Below, one piece after another: positions 1 through 11,417 of a DNA stretch of 64,000 bases. The notes under the pieces were generated by a model, which searched no databases, was not told the origin of the DNA, and saw nothing but the letters and a program-made list of their open reading frames with translations. A program made the position numbers and the translations under genes. Where the stretch lies: assembly GCA_902806565.1 (NCBI GenBank), contig CADCXA010000067.1, forward strand, positions 186,001 through 250,000. Direction: 5' to 3'. Every line of letters begins with the position of its first letter. The stretch's first letter is position 1. The DNA is from Hypoxylon rubiginosum. Lineage: Eukaryota > Ascomycota > Sordariomycetes > Xylariales > Hypoxylaceae.

Positions 1-722
1 TTATCCGACGCTGGTCTGGCTTGACACTCAGGTCGGCGATGTTGAGCGGGGGCTGCAGGAAGAGATTCAGGGCCAGCTGAAGCTTCGCATCATTGAACCC
101 CAAGCCATGCGGCTCTGACTTGGGCAGGTGTCGCAGCAACCTCTGATGCGCCGAGCTGATGAGAGAGAAGGACGACAGGAACAAGCTCCAGTTCCAGAGC
201 ATTTTCGCGGCCCACACCGTCTTCTCCGTCGTCGGCCACGAGAAGACGCCGATCACTGCCGCTCCGGATAAGGTAGCCTGCGCGATTCGTATGAGAACGC
301 GGTTTCGTCACCTGCACGTTAGGAAAGTGGGAAAGAGTCGGACTTACGGCTTTTGCCACGAATGACAGCTCCTCGCTTTTGATGTTGCGAAAGTTCACCA
401 GCGCCCTGATCAGTTTAGAGCGCGATGCTTCGTCGTCGCATTCTTGGTGCTTTTCTATGATCTCGATTGGGTTCAACGTGTGGTAGGCGTAAGCGCCGGA
501 ATAGCTCATGGTTATTATTTGTAAAAGTACATTGAACAGGTCCCGTGGGAGCTCTCGGATCTTTGCAATGCCCATGTTGATTGATCGCGCGCAGAGACCT
601 ATGGATCGAGGAGATGTGCTCCTAGTATTGGAAGTATAAGTATTCTCGATTATCGGATCAAATCGAATACGTATAAGGTTGTAGGGAATATTTGGTTGGG
701 GTTTACTTGGAACCGATGTCAT
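1..722 (-). CDS. Hypothetical membrane protein (3' end beyond window)
   Basis: Coding runs 722-348, then an intron 347-278 (70 bp, GTAAGT donor, CAG acceptor), then 277 to the window edge in the same frame, so the C-terminus is missing. I chose the ATG at 722; an upstream in-frame GTG at 752 is less likely, and a later start at the MGIAKIREL methionine is possible. The N-terminal half is soluble (MGIAKIRELPRDLFNVLLQI). After the intron the protein becomes hydrophobic and Trp-rich (WAAKMLWNWSLFLSSFSLI), which looks like one or two membrane helices. I do not recognise the family and infer no function. Confidence 0.6.
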
Positions 723-752
723 TTTCGAATTATTAATACCCTTATAAGACAC

Positions 753-1301
753 CCAGGCCCCCCCGGCGTGGGTGTGTTCAACCGGCGCAAGTATAATTTC
801 AGCTCATATGTAAGCGCGTTAGAAGGATTGTTTGAGGACCCAAGCCAAGAGCTGAGGCTGATGCCTAGATGCTGACACGACCAGGGTGGTGTCTGCTATT
901 TCGTCAAAAAAAGCATCAAAAAAGGCAAAAAAGGATCCCGGACAGCTTGGTCAAATCCGAGACGGTGGGTGGTTGCCCCTGTTTGTTAAGCCCGAATAGT
1001 CATCTCCATGGGGGCTAATTTCATGTCAGGGGGGTGGCTTACATTGCGATTGGCTCGCTGGCGGTAAAAATAGGGTCACTAATGCATCCTGCACGATCCA
1101 AGCACAGTACTGAGGGCGGTGCAGATGGTAGGGCGGGAAGGACTGCGGCTCTGCGACTATTCTAGCCTTTAGGACTCCGTTCATCCCACGTGGTTATGGA
1201 TCACAACCTAAGCATAAATCCTATAAGATGGTCTCCACCGCGGACTACTTTGATCCAGTTTAGAGACAGAACAGTAGCAAAAGGACAAGAAGCTCTCCAT
1301 C
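753..1301. other. Intergenic, divergent promoter region
   Basis: It lies between two divergently transcribed genes. It holds short A-rich runs around 906-934 and no supportable reading frame. Confidence 0.5.
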
Positions 1302-2082
1302 ATGGCGTACCAGCCCCCAAACGCTTATTACTCTCAAGGCCATCCCATTTACCTCTACACCGCGCCCCTTGAATACCAAAAGCATGTCTTCAACTTCACA
1401 AAGCCCAGAGACGCAATCGGACACTGGGCGGTATGCGTACAAGGGCAGTGCTACGAGTTAGCGAAGAACAGGGATAAGGACAAGAAGAAGAAAGACCCGA
1501 AATACAAAGTCAATTGGTTACCTGAGGAGGTATGGAAGGCGGGAAGGCAGCCGTGCAAGAAATCAGATCCTATTGGTTACACAGAAAGACCATGGCCGCC
1601 CCAGACTATTCAGTATATATGTAAGTACCTAATGCACAGGTCACCTCATCACTACCATTACTAACACAGATGGGACAGGTGGTGAAGTCTGGCGACGGCC
1701 GCTGCAAGGCAAATACGTGTACGACGAGAACAACTGCCAAGTCTTCGTGCGGCTGCTCGTCGACCTGATTGGAGACAAGCAGACGCAAGCCCAATTCCCT
1801 GCCTCCTTCGACATATGGTCCAAACGGATGGGTATCACTAGGGACTCCACCGTCCTGATCGCAACCGCAGGCATCGCCACCGTAGCCGCAGCCGCATCCC
1901 TAGTGGCTACCCCGGTGGATGTTACCGGGACCGCTGCCGCCGGCTTTGCCGTATCGGCCAGTATGGTGCTCCGATCGACCACGGCACTGTTCAACGATAG
2001 AGCCTCCAAGGAGATGTTCATCAAGAAGGCACAAGCAGAGCTACGGGAGGAGCTCACACGGCAAGGGATATTTGCTTATTAA
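1302..2082 (+). CDS. Possible papain-fold (LRAT/PPPDE-like) protein, 243 aa
   Basis: Two exons, 1302-1620 and 1670-2082, joined over a 49-bp intron (GTAAGT, branch ACTAACA, CAG) that keeps the frame. Exon 1 has GHWAVCVQGQCYEL followed by a Lys-rich stretch. Exon 2 has an NCQVFVRLLVDLIG motif and then an Ala-rich hydrophobic region that could be one membrane helix. A histidine in a GHW setting followed about 90 residues later by an NCQ cysteine is the layout of LRAT/PPPDE-type papain-like folds, so a thiol hydrolase or acyltransferase is conceivable. That assignment is inference from two short motifs; the exon structure is more secure than the function. Confidence 0.6.
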
Positions 2083-2994
2083 TTGATTGATATTAACCGC
2101 CGGGGGACCGTTATATAACAGCTATCCTACTCTAGAGTTTCTTAAAAAGCATAATAGACATAATACCTCAACTATAAAAAACCCCCCATTTCGGAATATA
2201 AAACTATTGAAATTCATCTAGTATTTTTTATTTCAAAATATTCTATAAGAATTTTCTTCATAAATTAACTTTCAACGGCCTGATGCGAACTACCTCAAGG
2301 CTCGGATCTACTGATTTCTCCGGATCTATGCAATTGTGTTCAAGTGGTCTTGTATTCACCATTGGCTTTGGCTGATCTAACCAACCAAAAGTTGTCAAAG
2401 TCATGTCAGCCTGACATATTGCAACTTCTTGTTCCTCAAACCCTCTCGACTAAATTCTGACATGCCGCCTTAGAGGCTGATGGAGACCCAGCGGAAGCCG
2501 AGGTCCGCCCTACCTCCAACAACGACGACACCGACGTATGTGGGTATGTGACAGAGAGCGGAATGACATAACGCTGAAGTAGAGGTTTTCACTTCAGGTA
2601 GCCTTTCCACATTACCGGTAGGTTAAATAGGTACCTAGGTACACACCAAATCCTGAAAATAATAGTAGACTAGGACGGCAACTATGCTACACTTTGTGGA
2701 ATTGTCGATCATCTAGCTTATTGTAGGGTTAGTGTTATTGATGTGGATAGGAGAATGACTCGCGGTCCGCCCGCCAAGGAACACATGAAGTCAACCTTCA
2801 GTAAAAGTGAGTTGATGGTGCATCGGGTAAGAGGGAGGTAATTATGAAATAATTGATGGGATCAACTGAGCTTTGTAGAATGTTATATACCTGATCATAT
2901 CTGCGGATCTCCGGTGGACCATTTCGTCGACATTCCAACTCCGCCATGAGTGTTTTGGTCCAATATTCGTATAGATTTCAACCATTCAAGCAAT
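2083..2994. other. Intergenic, partly AT-rich
   Basis: About 2150-2280 is AT-rich. A TAGGTACCTAGGTAC-type palindromic motif lies at 2628-2642. No gene is seen. Confidence 0.5.
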
Positions 2995-4151
2995 ATGAAA
3001 TCAAGTGTGGCACTTATCCAACCCCTGGTTGCTCTCGCTATAGCGGGTATAGTCCATCCCCGGCAGGGCATTGATACCTCACTAGTCGATTCCGCGCCGA
3101 GTCCAACCTCAGCTTCGATACCCATTGGACCCACCGCTGACACAACAAGCTACGACTTAAGCCAAGCCACGGAATCTGCTACAGCGAGCCCTCTCCCGGT
3201 GAAAACGGAACCTACTTCGCATAAAGTCGAGGCGCGACAGACAGCATGCCAACCTAATCCTACGGGGGCCGGACCTACAGTATCTCCTGACACTGACAGC
3301 GCCTTTAGCGCAAATGCTGCATTCTCAACCATTGCCATTGCAGCACCAACACCTGATGGATACAATCAAACGTTTGTGAACTTACACGCTAGGAGTGAGG
3401 CCTTTGGATATCTGGGCTTCGTTATCGTCGATTCTTACGACACCGCGGGTTGCGCAGATCAATGCGACACCGTCTTCGAAGGTTGCCAGTCTTTTAACAT
3501 ATTCTTCGAACGGGACCCCGTCGTTGCGCCGGCCCGCGGCTGTCGAGACCCCCCTTCCACCACTAACATTAAGTGTGTGTTCTGGGGCGGCGATCTGGCA
3601 GCGGGGACTGCTACTAATACTAACGGACAATTCCTGGTGGACTTTCACGTCGTCGTCGCGGGATCCAACGGGTATACGTTGATTGCCGCTCCGGAAGTAC
3701 CCGGTTACGACGGAGAGCCAACCGGAAACAACACGATCGACGCACCCCCGAGCGATACAGACGGGGGCAGAGGCGGCAGAGGCGGCGGCACCTATATCGG
3801 CTCCAGGATTTTCACGGACACATACTTTGATCCCCAACTGTGCGCCGCGGCGTGCGATGCGCAGAACAAGTACAACCTAGCCCATCCTCCTTCTCGGGGC
3901 CAGCCGCAGATCTGCCGCTTCTTCACGACCTACTTGATCTACCGGAACGGGGAGCCGGTAGGCCAATATTGCGCCCTCTACACGCAGTATTACCCTCCGT
4001 CGTTTGCCACCAACGGGGTAAGTAGTCGATACGAATAACGACGATAGCCAGGTTACTAACTCAAGCTTGCTAGGGAACACGGAATGGACGTGATACCTTT
4101 GCAGTCCGTAACGCATTCTCATATAGAAATAGGAGAGCGCCACGCGTCTAG
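2995..4151 (+). CDS. Secreted Cys-rich protein, fruit-body-protein type
   Basis: Exons 2995-4017 and 4074-4151 are separated by a 56-bp intron (GTAAGT, branch ACTAAC, TAG); the product is about 366 aa. I start at the second in-frame ATG (2995), which gives a clean signal peptide (MKSSVALIQPLVALAIAGI). After a Ser/Thr/Pro-rich linker the protein carries a conserved module with paired cysteines (CADQCDTVFEGCQSFNIFFERDP, then IKCVFWGG and FHVVVAGSNGY). A second block has CAAACD, CRFFTTYL and GQYCALYTQYYPPSFATN. This arrangement recurs in fungal secreted proteins often annotated as fruit-body-specific or apple-like; the biochemical role is unknown. A Gly/Arg-rich segment (about residues 258-266) separates the two halves. 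Confidence 0.75.
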
Positions 4152-5928
4152 TTGCCACTTCCAGGGAAACCAATTTTCCTAGGCCACTCCGTGCCAAGAT
4201 TCCACTCGTTTTGGCGGTAATAAAAGTGCGGCCTAGAAGGGGGAAAAGAAAAACCAGGGAGAAACCCACCAGTACGCTTTTTGTTAGGGTTCCAGCGTTT
4301 CGGTCCTTGGCCCCTGATGCAGGAGCTAGCAACGTCGATCCGGATAGGGGTTAGGTTCAGCCTCAAGTATCTACACCTATATTCAGATGACCCTTTGCAG
4401 CTAGGCTCATAGCTCCTTGCACAATAACGTGGTTGTTCCCGCGCCTGCTCGTTCTGCGTTGTGACAGCCCATCCAGATGCTATAGTTGCCATTCATTGTC
4501 CAAAGGGACTTTGATCCTGTAACCAAGCAGCCTTTGACGGCCATACAGAAGTTGATAATCCGTCATATTGTGAAGGCTGCAGTAATGTATGTGATACGGA
4601 AGGCCCATTCGGATCTTTTAATGCCCAATAAGACAACAGGTCGAAGCACAAGTACGCCAAACTCTCAACTGATCATATGATGGCGGTGCCTCCTACCAGA
4701 AGATTGGAGCAGACGGGGAAAGATTTGGTGTTACTAGGCCCGTTTCTCGGTATTAAGTGCCCATCTGTGGAATTTCCGCGGGCAGGTGAGCAGGAACTGC
4801 ACGCAAAGTAAGTTCAGTCAAGGGGAAAGGGGTTCATTGTCAATTCCGAAGTCGGATAGGCGTGGTTGCTATTGGCGCAGCTTGACTGTACTTTTGGTGT
4901 TGATGGCGACATCCTTTTTATTTTTAATTAGCTAAACATGATTTATTCGCAGCGAAAGAGTGACGAGAAAGATGTTTACCAAGGAAGTCATCTCAAAGCT
5001 AGGCATGTATGCAGAAAAGTTATGACTTACGTAATCACCCCTTTTCCGTAAAGACCCTCAGTTCAAGTAATCGCGTGAGCATATTAAAAAACATAAAAGT
5101 CATAAGCATTAGGGGAAAATATGGAAATAAATAACGAAAAGAGAAAGATGAAGTAAGAAATTATATCGATTCTATATAGAATAATGGAAAAACGGAGGTG
5201 GTTCCTAATTACCACTTATATAATTCTAGTAAAGGTAAAGCTCTAGTAGAAGTTGCAAAATTTATCCCTATAATTTAACACTAACGGGACTCATTGATAA
5301 AGCAACAAGCTAACTAGGTAGGTAGGAACCCTTGAGAAAAGGAAACGTAAAAGACTTAACATGTGGTGAGTAGGATGGGATCGGGATTCATGCTCTTCTC
5401 CGTTTTCATCGCTAGGTAGAAGTTGATATACTAATTTTGATCAACGAGTATTAATTCGATTTTTACCAAGGTACCTTAGATAGGTAACTCATCCGCTGTC
5501 CATCCGATGTGTATGGAAGAGGTAGGGATATGACACCCACTCGCATGATCCTTTCCGGACTAGGAGAGTTGTTGCGACTACAAATTTCCCGAATAGGCCA
5601 TATGCCATAGCCCTATTGGTAGTGTGAACGTTCGCATCGAGGCTCAGCATGGTCCGTCGGAATTTCCGATTCAGAATGGGGCTGAATCCTGAGATGTTCA
5701 ACGCGCGCCCTATGTTACTCAAGTTGGCGAAGGACTTTAATAACATCCGGAGTGGATTGCAGTATGGGGGGAAGCTAATACTGTACTGCGTCATCTCAGA
5801 AATTAAGATCGATAGTCAGAAAAGGTATATAAATGCTGCTGTCTACTGCCATGTTGATAGGATTCTCATTCTACTGCCAAGACACAGCGCAAGACCTGAT
5901 CAACAACTCGATATAATTCAAAAAGACC
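4152..5928. other. Long intergenic region
   Basis: Roughly 1.8 kb with no convincing gene. 4900-5330 is A/T-rich, and an ACTAGGTAGGTAGG motif lies near 5314-5327. An in-frame-looking stretch at 5649-6008 overlaps the peptidase start and lacks any recognisable protein feature. Confidence 0.45.
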
Positions 5929-7353
5929 ATGGCCTTTCTCCTTCTTCTCGTGGCTACCGCCATAGGAACAGCGCGCACGCAGTCCACCACTTCGGCTTGC
6001 GATTATAAATGGATAACCCAGCCCATCGACCACTTCGGAGACACCAACGGGACCTTTCAGCAGCGCTACAGCGTCTTTGATGACTTCTATCAGCCAGGCG
6101 GGCCCATCATGTTCTTCCAAGGTGAAGAGTCATGGTACTTGGACTGTGCAAACACGACGATCATGTACGAATATGCGAAGCAGCTAGACGGGCTGGCTGT
6201 CTCGCTGGAGCATCGTTATTTTGGCCAAAGCCTCCCGTATGGGCAAGACTCTCACGCTCCTAGCAACATGAAGTACCTAACCCTGGACAACGTCATGGCA
6301 GATGCCGTATCATTCATTAGCCACATCAAGGAAACCAACGAAGGCGCTGCGGAGAGCAAGGCAATCGTGGCTAGTGGGTCTTACGGGGGATTTCTCGCGG
6401 CTGCGTTTCGATTGAACCACCCAGACACTTTTTTCGGAGCTTTAGCTTCAGCAGGGCCTATCAAGTCGTTCTCCAACAGTAGTGATCCCGATACTTATAA
6501 TTGGTGGAGATGGATCAACCGGATTTACCTCGACCGGTCCCAAGAGGCTTCTTACAAGATACGGAATGCCTTCGTGGTTCTACAGGATCGCCTCGCCTCC
6601 ACGGACATTGCAAGTTTAAAAGGAGAACTCAACCTTTGCTCTTCCCCTTCAGTCAACGATACTGCAGGGAACATTCAACTCATCAGTATTCTTACCAACA
6701 CCTTTTCCTTCGCCGCCGAGTTGAACTACCCTACTGTCCAACCAGGTCGTAGTCCAATTGCCAACTCACTAGACAAGTTCATCGACGTGGTATTAGAGGA
6801 ACAAGACCCCATACAGATTTTGAATCGCACTTTCTGGACCTGGTTCGGAACGCCAGGAGACAGCCACGCTTCCTGCCTCAACCACACGGACCCCAACTTC
6901 TTCAACAAAGCCGTCCCGCTTATCGAAACCGAGCCCTTCCACTATATCACCTGCACGTACTGCCCCTTAGCCTCGTCCAACATCCCGAGCGGGACCATCT
7001 TTCTGCCTTCCCCCACGGCGTCCGACAGCACGCCCCGGTACTGCCAGCAGACGTACGGGGTGACGCCCATGAGCCAAGAGGACATCTTCGAACGCTACCA
7101 CTTCTCCCCCGCCGAGATCCGGAAGTCGACCCGGATCATATGGTCGAACGCCGAATACGACCCGACGTCGGCCGTCAGCGTCGACTACCTGCCCATCCCG
7201 TCCGACGTCTGCGCGTCGAGGATGATACTGACCAGCGACATGGCACACAGAGAGGATTTGTTCATGCCGGACGCGAGTGACCGCAAGACGGTTACGGAGC
7301 TTAGGAACAAGGAGATGCAGATATTCAAGGAGTGGCTGGAGTTCTGTCCGTGA
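5929..7353 (+). CDS. Secreted serine peptidase, family S28 (prolyl carboxypeptidase-like)
   Basis: A single 474-aa exon begins with a signal peptide (MAFLLLLVATAIGTARTQS). The mature part opens with the S28 hallmark ITQPIDHF, followed by GGPIMFFQGEES and SLEHRYFGQSLPYG. The nucleophile lies in GSYGGFLAA (Ser151). The likely acid is Asp411 (SNAEYDP) and the likely base His440 (DMAHRED), so the triad order and spacing fit the family. S28 enzymes cleave after proline or act as dipeptidyl peptidases; the expected role is extracellular peptide digestion. Length is close to the usual fungal size. Several NxS/T sites suggest N-glycosylation. The exact cleavage preference cannot be read from sequence. 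Confidence 0.92.
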   Translation: MAFLLLLVATAIGTARTQSTTSACDYKWITQPIDHFGDTNGTFQQRYSVFDDFYQPGGPIMFFQGEESWYLDCANTTIMYEYAKQLDGLAVSLEHRYFGQSLPYGQDSHAPSNMKYLTLDNVMADAVSFISHIKETNEGAAESKAIVASGSYGGFLAAAFRLNHPDTFFGALASAGPIKSFSNSSDPDTYNWWRWINRIYLDRSQEASYKIRNAFVVLQDRLASTDIASLKGELNLCSSPSVNDTAGNIQLISILTNTFSFAAELNYPTVQPGRSPIANSLDKFIDVVLEEQDPIQILNRTFWTWFGTPGDSHASCLNHTDPNFFNKAVPLIETEPFHYITCTYCPLASSNIPSGTIFLPSPTASDSTPRYCQQTYGVTPMSQEDIFERYHFSPAEIRKSTRIIWSNAEYDPTSAVSVDYLPIPSDVCASRMILTSDMAHREDLFMPDASDRKTVTELRNKEMQIFKEWLEFCP

Positions 7354-7646
7354 AATGTACCGGTTTATTTGGGCACAGAGGTCTGAGTTTAGGTAGCCTA
7401 TGTACTATTGGAGCTACAGCAGAAAGTTTGGTTAATTTTGGTTGGATGGCGTAGATGCAGCCGTATTACTGTTGTGGGTGCGATGAAGAACTGGAGAATT
7501 ATTGATGGGAGAGCATGTTATTTGGAACAGAAACATACAGACGATAGGGGAGAATGAGCAAGCACGGTAGCTTTGGCAGGTTGTAATAAGGTATTCAGAA
7601 AAATAATCATTGGTCTACAGGTTAAATCACTGTATTGTTTCTAACG

Positions 7647-10053
7647 TTAGATAATCTTTACGATATGCTTCTTCAGAGCAGGACCAATCTCCGCGAGGAT
7701 CGCCAGTGACTCGACCATTTCCGTACCAACTACTACCGTTTCTCTAGAAGTAAACTTGAGAAATTCAATCCGCCTCCAACATTTCCCACCTTCCACGCTC
7801 TCTAGTAGCAAGAAACAGACTCGCTCTGTGGTGTTGAGGGCCCGCCGCCACCGCATCAGTTGCAGGATCGCAAATCGCTGCCCCGCGTAACCCCTGTGCT
7901 TCTGTCCGTATTCGCTATTGCCTCCGTACTTCAGTAGGCCGTATATCCGCGATAACAACTTTGGGTACTGTGAAGGTGGACGAGGATCACAGAGTAAATC
8001 AGGAGCATCTAGTTCAAGAAAAGGGGCACGGAGGGTTATGCTGCCTCCCAGCACGGCGCCGAAAGGATCATGAGTGGCGAGTTCGATATCGATATCTAGG
8101 ACTTCGGCAAAGCGCTTAACGTGATCAAATTGCGTATCTGCCGTAAATAAGACTTTGCGGCCAAGAATGCTAGCCCAACTCCATGACGGAGCAAGGTACT
8201 TCTCCGGCAAGGTTGGCTCCTCTTGTATATAGCCATTGGGAAGTTTTCTCCTAACGGGAGATCTTGACTAACATTAATTGTCAGAATTCGTGTCACTTAA
8301 AGATGTTCTTGTATGAAGCAGCTGTGTTCAGTCTGAGAGGGCTATGGATTACGAATGTGGTCGCTCGTAGAAAGATACGTCAAACTGATAGCCTACTTAC
8401 CCAGCTGAGACCTTGTATGATATCCATCTTCCAAAGGCCAGCGACGTAAGTATCGCCTGTAGCCCTGTGGAACTCTCCTGCGAGGCCAGATAACGCCGGA
8501 AGAACATCTGTTGGCTTGGTAAGCTCCCTAGAAGAATAATTCTGGATTATCTCCAGCCACAAGTTAAAATGGGATAGGCCCAGTGGAGTCGCCGGTGGTT
8601 TGAAATAGCCCTGTAACGTGAACGGTCTCCAAGCAATACCTCTATGGCGAATAGTGAACAGATTCTTCGCTTGCAAAATATCTGATAATGAAAGTGACGG
8701 GACTACTATGGCGAGTGGGAGTCGTAATTCGCGGAGGAGGGGTAATAATCGTCTTTTCCAGCTTGGGAAAGCATGCTTGCGCAATTCCTGGATGAATTCT
8801 TTGCTACGATATATGTCCATTATCCTGATGGCTCTCCCAGCTTCATCTACGCTCCCCTTCGGACACTCGAAACATAGCTGCTGGTGACCGAACCACAATG
8901 TCCGAGGCGCCAGAAGTGTCTCTTGCAAAACCCAGCCCCTGGCGTTAAGAATACTTTGATGCATTCTTTCGTCCCACAACTCGAACCCATGGCGCAAGAA
9001 CACTTTCGGTGCGGGTTCGATTCCGTTTCTCCAGTCAAGCCAGCACGTAGGATGAGTTGTCGCGGGTCGCTCGCGGAAGATGCCTTCGCTAGTCTTCTGG
9101 GAACACGCTGCGGCTATCGTGACGGCCGCTCCAGTGTAAATCTCCCGCATACGGCTGGACTCCTGTGCCCAATCTTGTTCGGAATCCTGGATGATACAAA
9201 GCGCATCGATCCATATGTAGCGGATTCCAAGTGCCTTGGTGACATTGATAGAGTCGCGCAGCGTTGTAGGAAACTGATCAAGCGGCAGGCCCTGGCGGAA
9301 CGACTGTTCTGTCGAACTTGTGAGAGTGAAATTCACGTCACCGCCCCAGCAGTAGGAAAGGGCGGCGAATGTGCCATGTCGGCCGCTACCATCAACAAGT
9401 CTAGGATTCTCTCCATCTATGTTGATGATTCTTGTGGGGAGCTCTGCTGAGACGGGGTATTGAGAAGAGCATGACTTGTGCTCATTGAAACAGCGTCTGA
9501 GCAACGTGGTAGCTAGGCGAAGACATTCGTCTGACCCTGAATTGCTATGTATAGATCTAGCAAGCAGATGCTGGTGATCGTGTGGCTCATGACCTATGTA
9601 CGTCTGCATTTATCGGTTTCCAAAGGATTAAGATTATCACTACTTACCTCTCAATGCGCACACTTCGAAAGAAGCTAGGGTGCGCATCGCGCCCCTTTCT
9701 CCATTCTGAATGGCAGCGACGTGAGGCAAGCCATTCAAGGTAGCATCCCAAGCCAAAGTCCCGATAAATATCTGCCTTGCATTCGTACTTTCACGCAGGG
9801 CCCTGTCGGTAAGCTCGTTCGGATGGGCATTCCTAGCATAAGAGTACCATATACAACCGCAAAGGTGACATTGACGAGCTGAGGACCGAAGGGACAGCAG
9901 ATTAGGATGATGTTTGAAAAAGTAAGGGATCGGCGGGCGAAGACACTCTAGTGTGTCGGGTGCAGAAGGATCATTAAATGACCTTGGTTCTTGGGCCTCA
10001 GCCTCCAATAGTAGCTGTCGCACGTCGAAATTGACACATATAGAACAGAGCAT
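7647..10053 (-). CDS. HET-domain protein (739 aa)
   Basis: Three exons on the minus strand: 10053-9648, 9593-8401 and 8267-7647. Introns are 54 bp (9594-9647, GTAAGT/TAG) and 133 bp (8268-8400, GTAAGT/TAG), and all joins keep frame. The N-terminus has CxxC pairs (LCSICVNF, CHLCGCIW). The HET core runs from ALSYCWGG (about residue 213) through YIWIDALCIIQDSEQDW (about 261-277) and IYTGAAVTIAA, with RGWVLQE downstream. The C-terminal APSWSWAS motif sits in exon 3. HET proteins trigger cell death on non-self recognition after hyphal fusion; allelic partners are not predictable here. It converges on the S28 peptidase gene. Confidence 0.88.
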
Positions 10054-11417
10054 GTTGGATGCTTCGTGTTCTATAGATCCTCATTGGATTCTGTCAATGT
10101 TGTAGGTATAGGTGCGGTGACTAAGGGGGTGGGACTTTGGAGATGCGACTATGTAAGTCGGTGACAAGTTGCATGCTGTAAGATTAGATTCCAGGCAGCC
10201 AGGTTAGTAGCAAATCAAATCGAGTCTGTTCGTTTAGCCCCTATGTAGGCGTATTTTCCCACTGTTAGGGAGGGTTAGTATTTGCTAGGGAATCCTTACG
10301 TATGGCTAACATTCCGAATCCCGTCAGCCTTAACGCACAATTCCTTTCTTGTCGATTGCGTACCTTTTCCTACCGCTAAATCACTTGAAACGCAATCCAA
10401 TGGAACGTAGGATGCGCAGCAGAAACCCGATTTTAGGGCTGCAATAGGCTACTTCGGCGCTAGGGCGCTGGAATCAATAACCAACGTTTCCTTGGACCAA
10501 CCCGGAGATGCGTAGGTGCGGCACAGCACGGCAAAGCATGTGGTATGTGGTAATATACGAACGGGGAAACGTCGGTTCGGCACCTGAAGCAGCCGCAGCA
10601 CGTTTTGCAAACAAAGAACCAGCTGGGGACACGAAAAGACCAGCCAAGACGTGACAATTAGCTAAAGTCTTAGTCTTATCCCGTAGGGCTGATCTATACG
10701 GCGACCTCGTACGGGCCCCTGAGTCCGTAGAACCGGGATTTTCGGCATCTTCCGTCCCAACCGTGTCCGGGCTTAGGCAATCGTCCCCCCTGGATTTAAG
10801 AAGTGCTCCGCCCCAAGGCGTCGTAACGTCTTTTGCATAGTGCCAATGGCTCCATACACTCCATACACGGGTTAATCCTCGGGATAGTAGAAGCCAAAAC
10901 GAAAACGTGGGTTCAAGGTTCAAGGCCCAAGGCCCTGCGGTACACCCTGATACCTGATACCTCGGCAAGTGAGTGAGGCATGAGTGAGGCATTGAAATCT
11001 GCACCTAAACCTTACATATAGGTATGTAACATTTTCAGGGTCCTTGTCACGGTAGCTAATTCGTTAGGTGCTTAAGCTATATGCTAGGATGGGCAGAAAT
11101 GGGGGACATACAGGCTGTGACGTCTTGGGAATGATATGCAGCGAATCAAATTCGGCGTGGTGAGCGCTTGGCGAATGGTCTGCATTCTGCTTTTCGTATC
11201 TTATTAATAACTCCATCAACCGCCAATCGTTCAACCGCTATCAATCCGACCTCGAGTGGCTATCAATCTATACGTTTATATACTCTATCCGGCGTAGCAT
11301 AACTTATGCAACACCGGCTTCAACCTCAACGAGTCTGTAACCTGCAACACCAAGTAAGGTAACCTGGTTATATCGTCACAAACTACACACAAGTGTAAAC
11401 GCCAAAATCTATTCCCA
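10054..11417. other. Intergenic, divergent promoter of HET and Zn2Cys6 genes
   Basis: About 1.36 kb without a gene. A 176-codon minus-strand reading frame (10474-11004) has no family signature. Short near-repeats (ATACCTGATACCT, GAGTGAGGCAT) occur around 10948-10994. Confidence 0.45.

Noticed and set aside
5649..6008. 119-codon frame overlapping the S28 peptidase start
   Set aside because: Overlaps the signal peptide of a well-supported gene and lacks any feature.
10474..11004. 176-codon minus-strand open frame
   Set aside because: No family motif, no signal or membrane segment, no splice context; composition reads as random.
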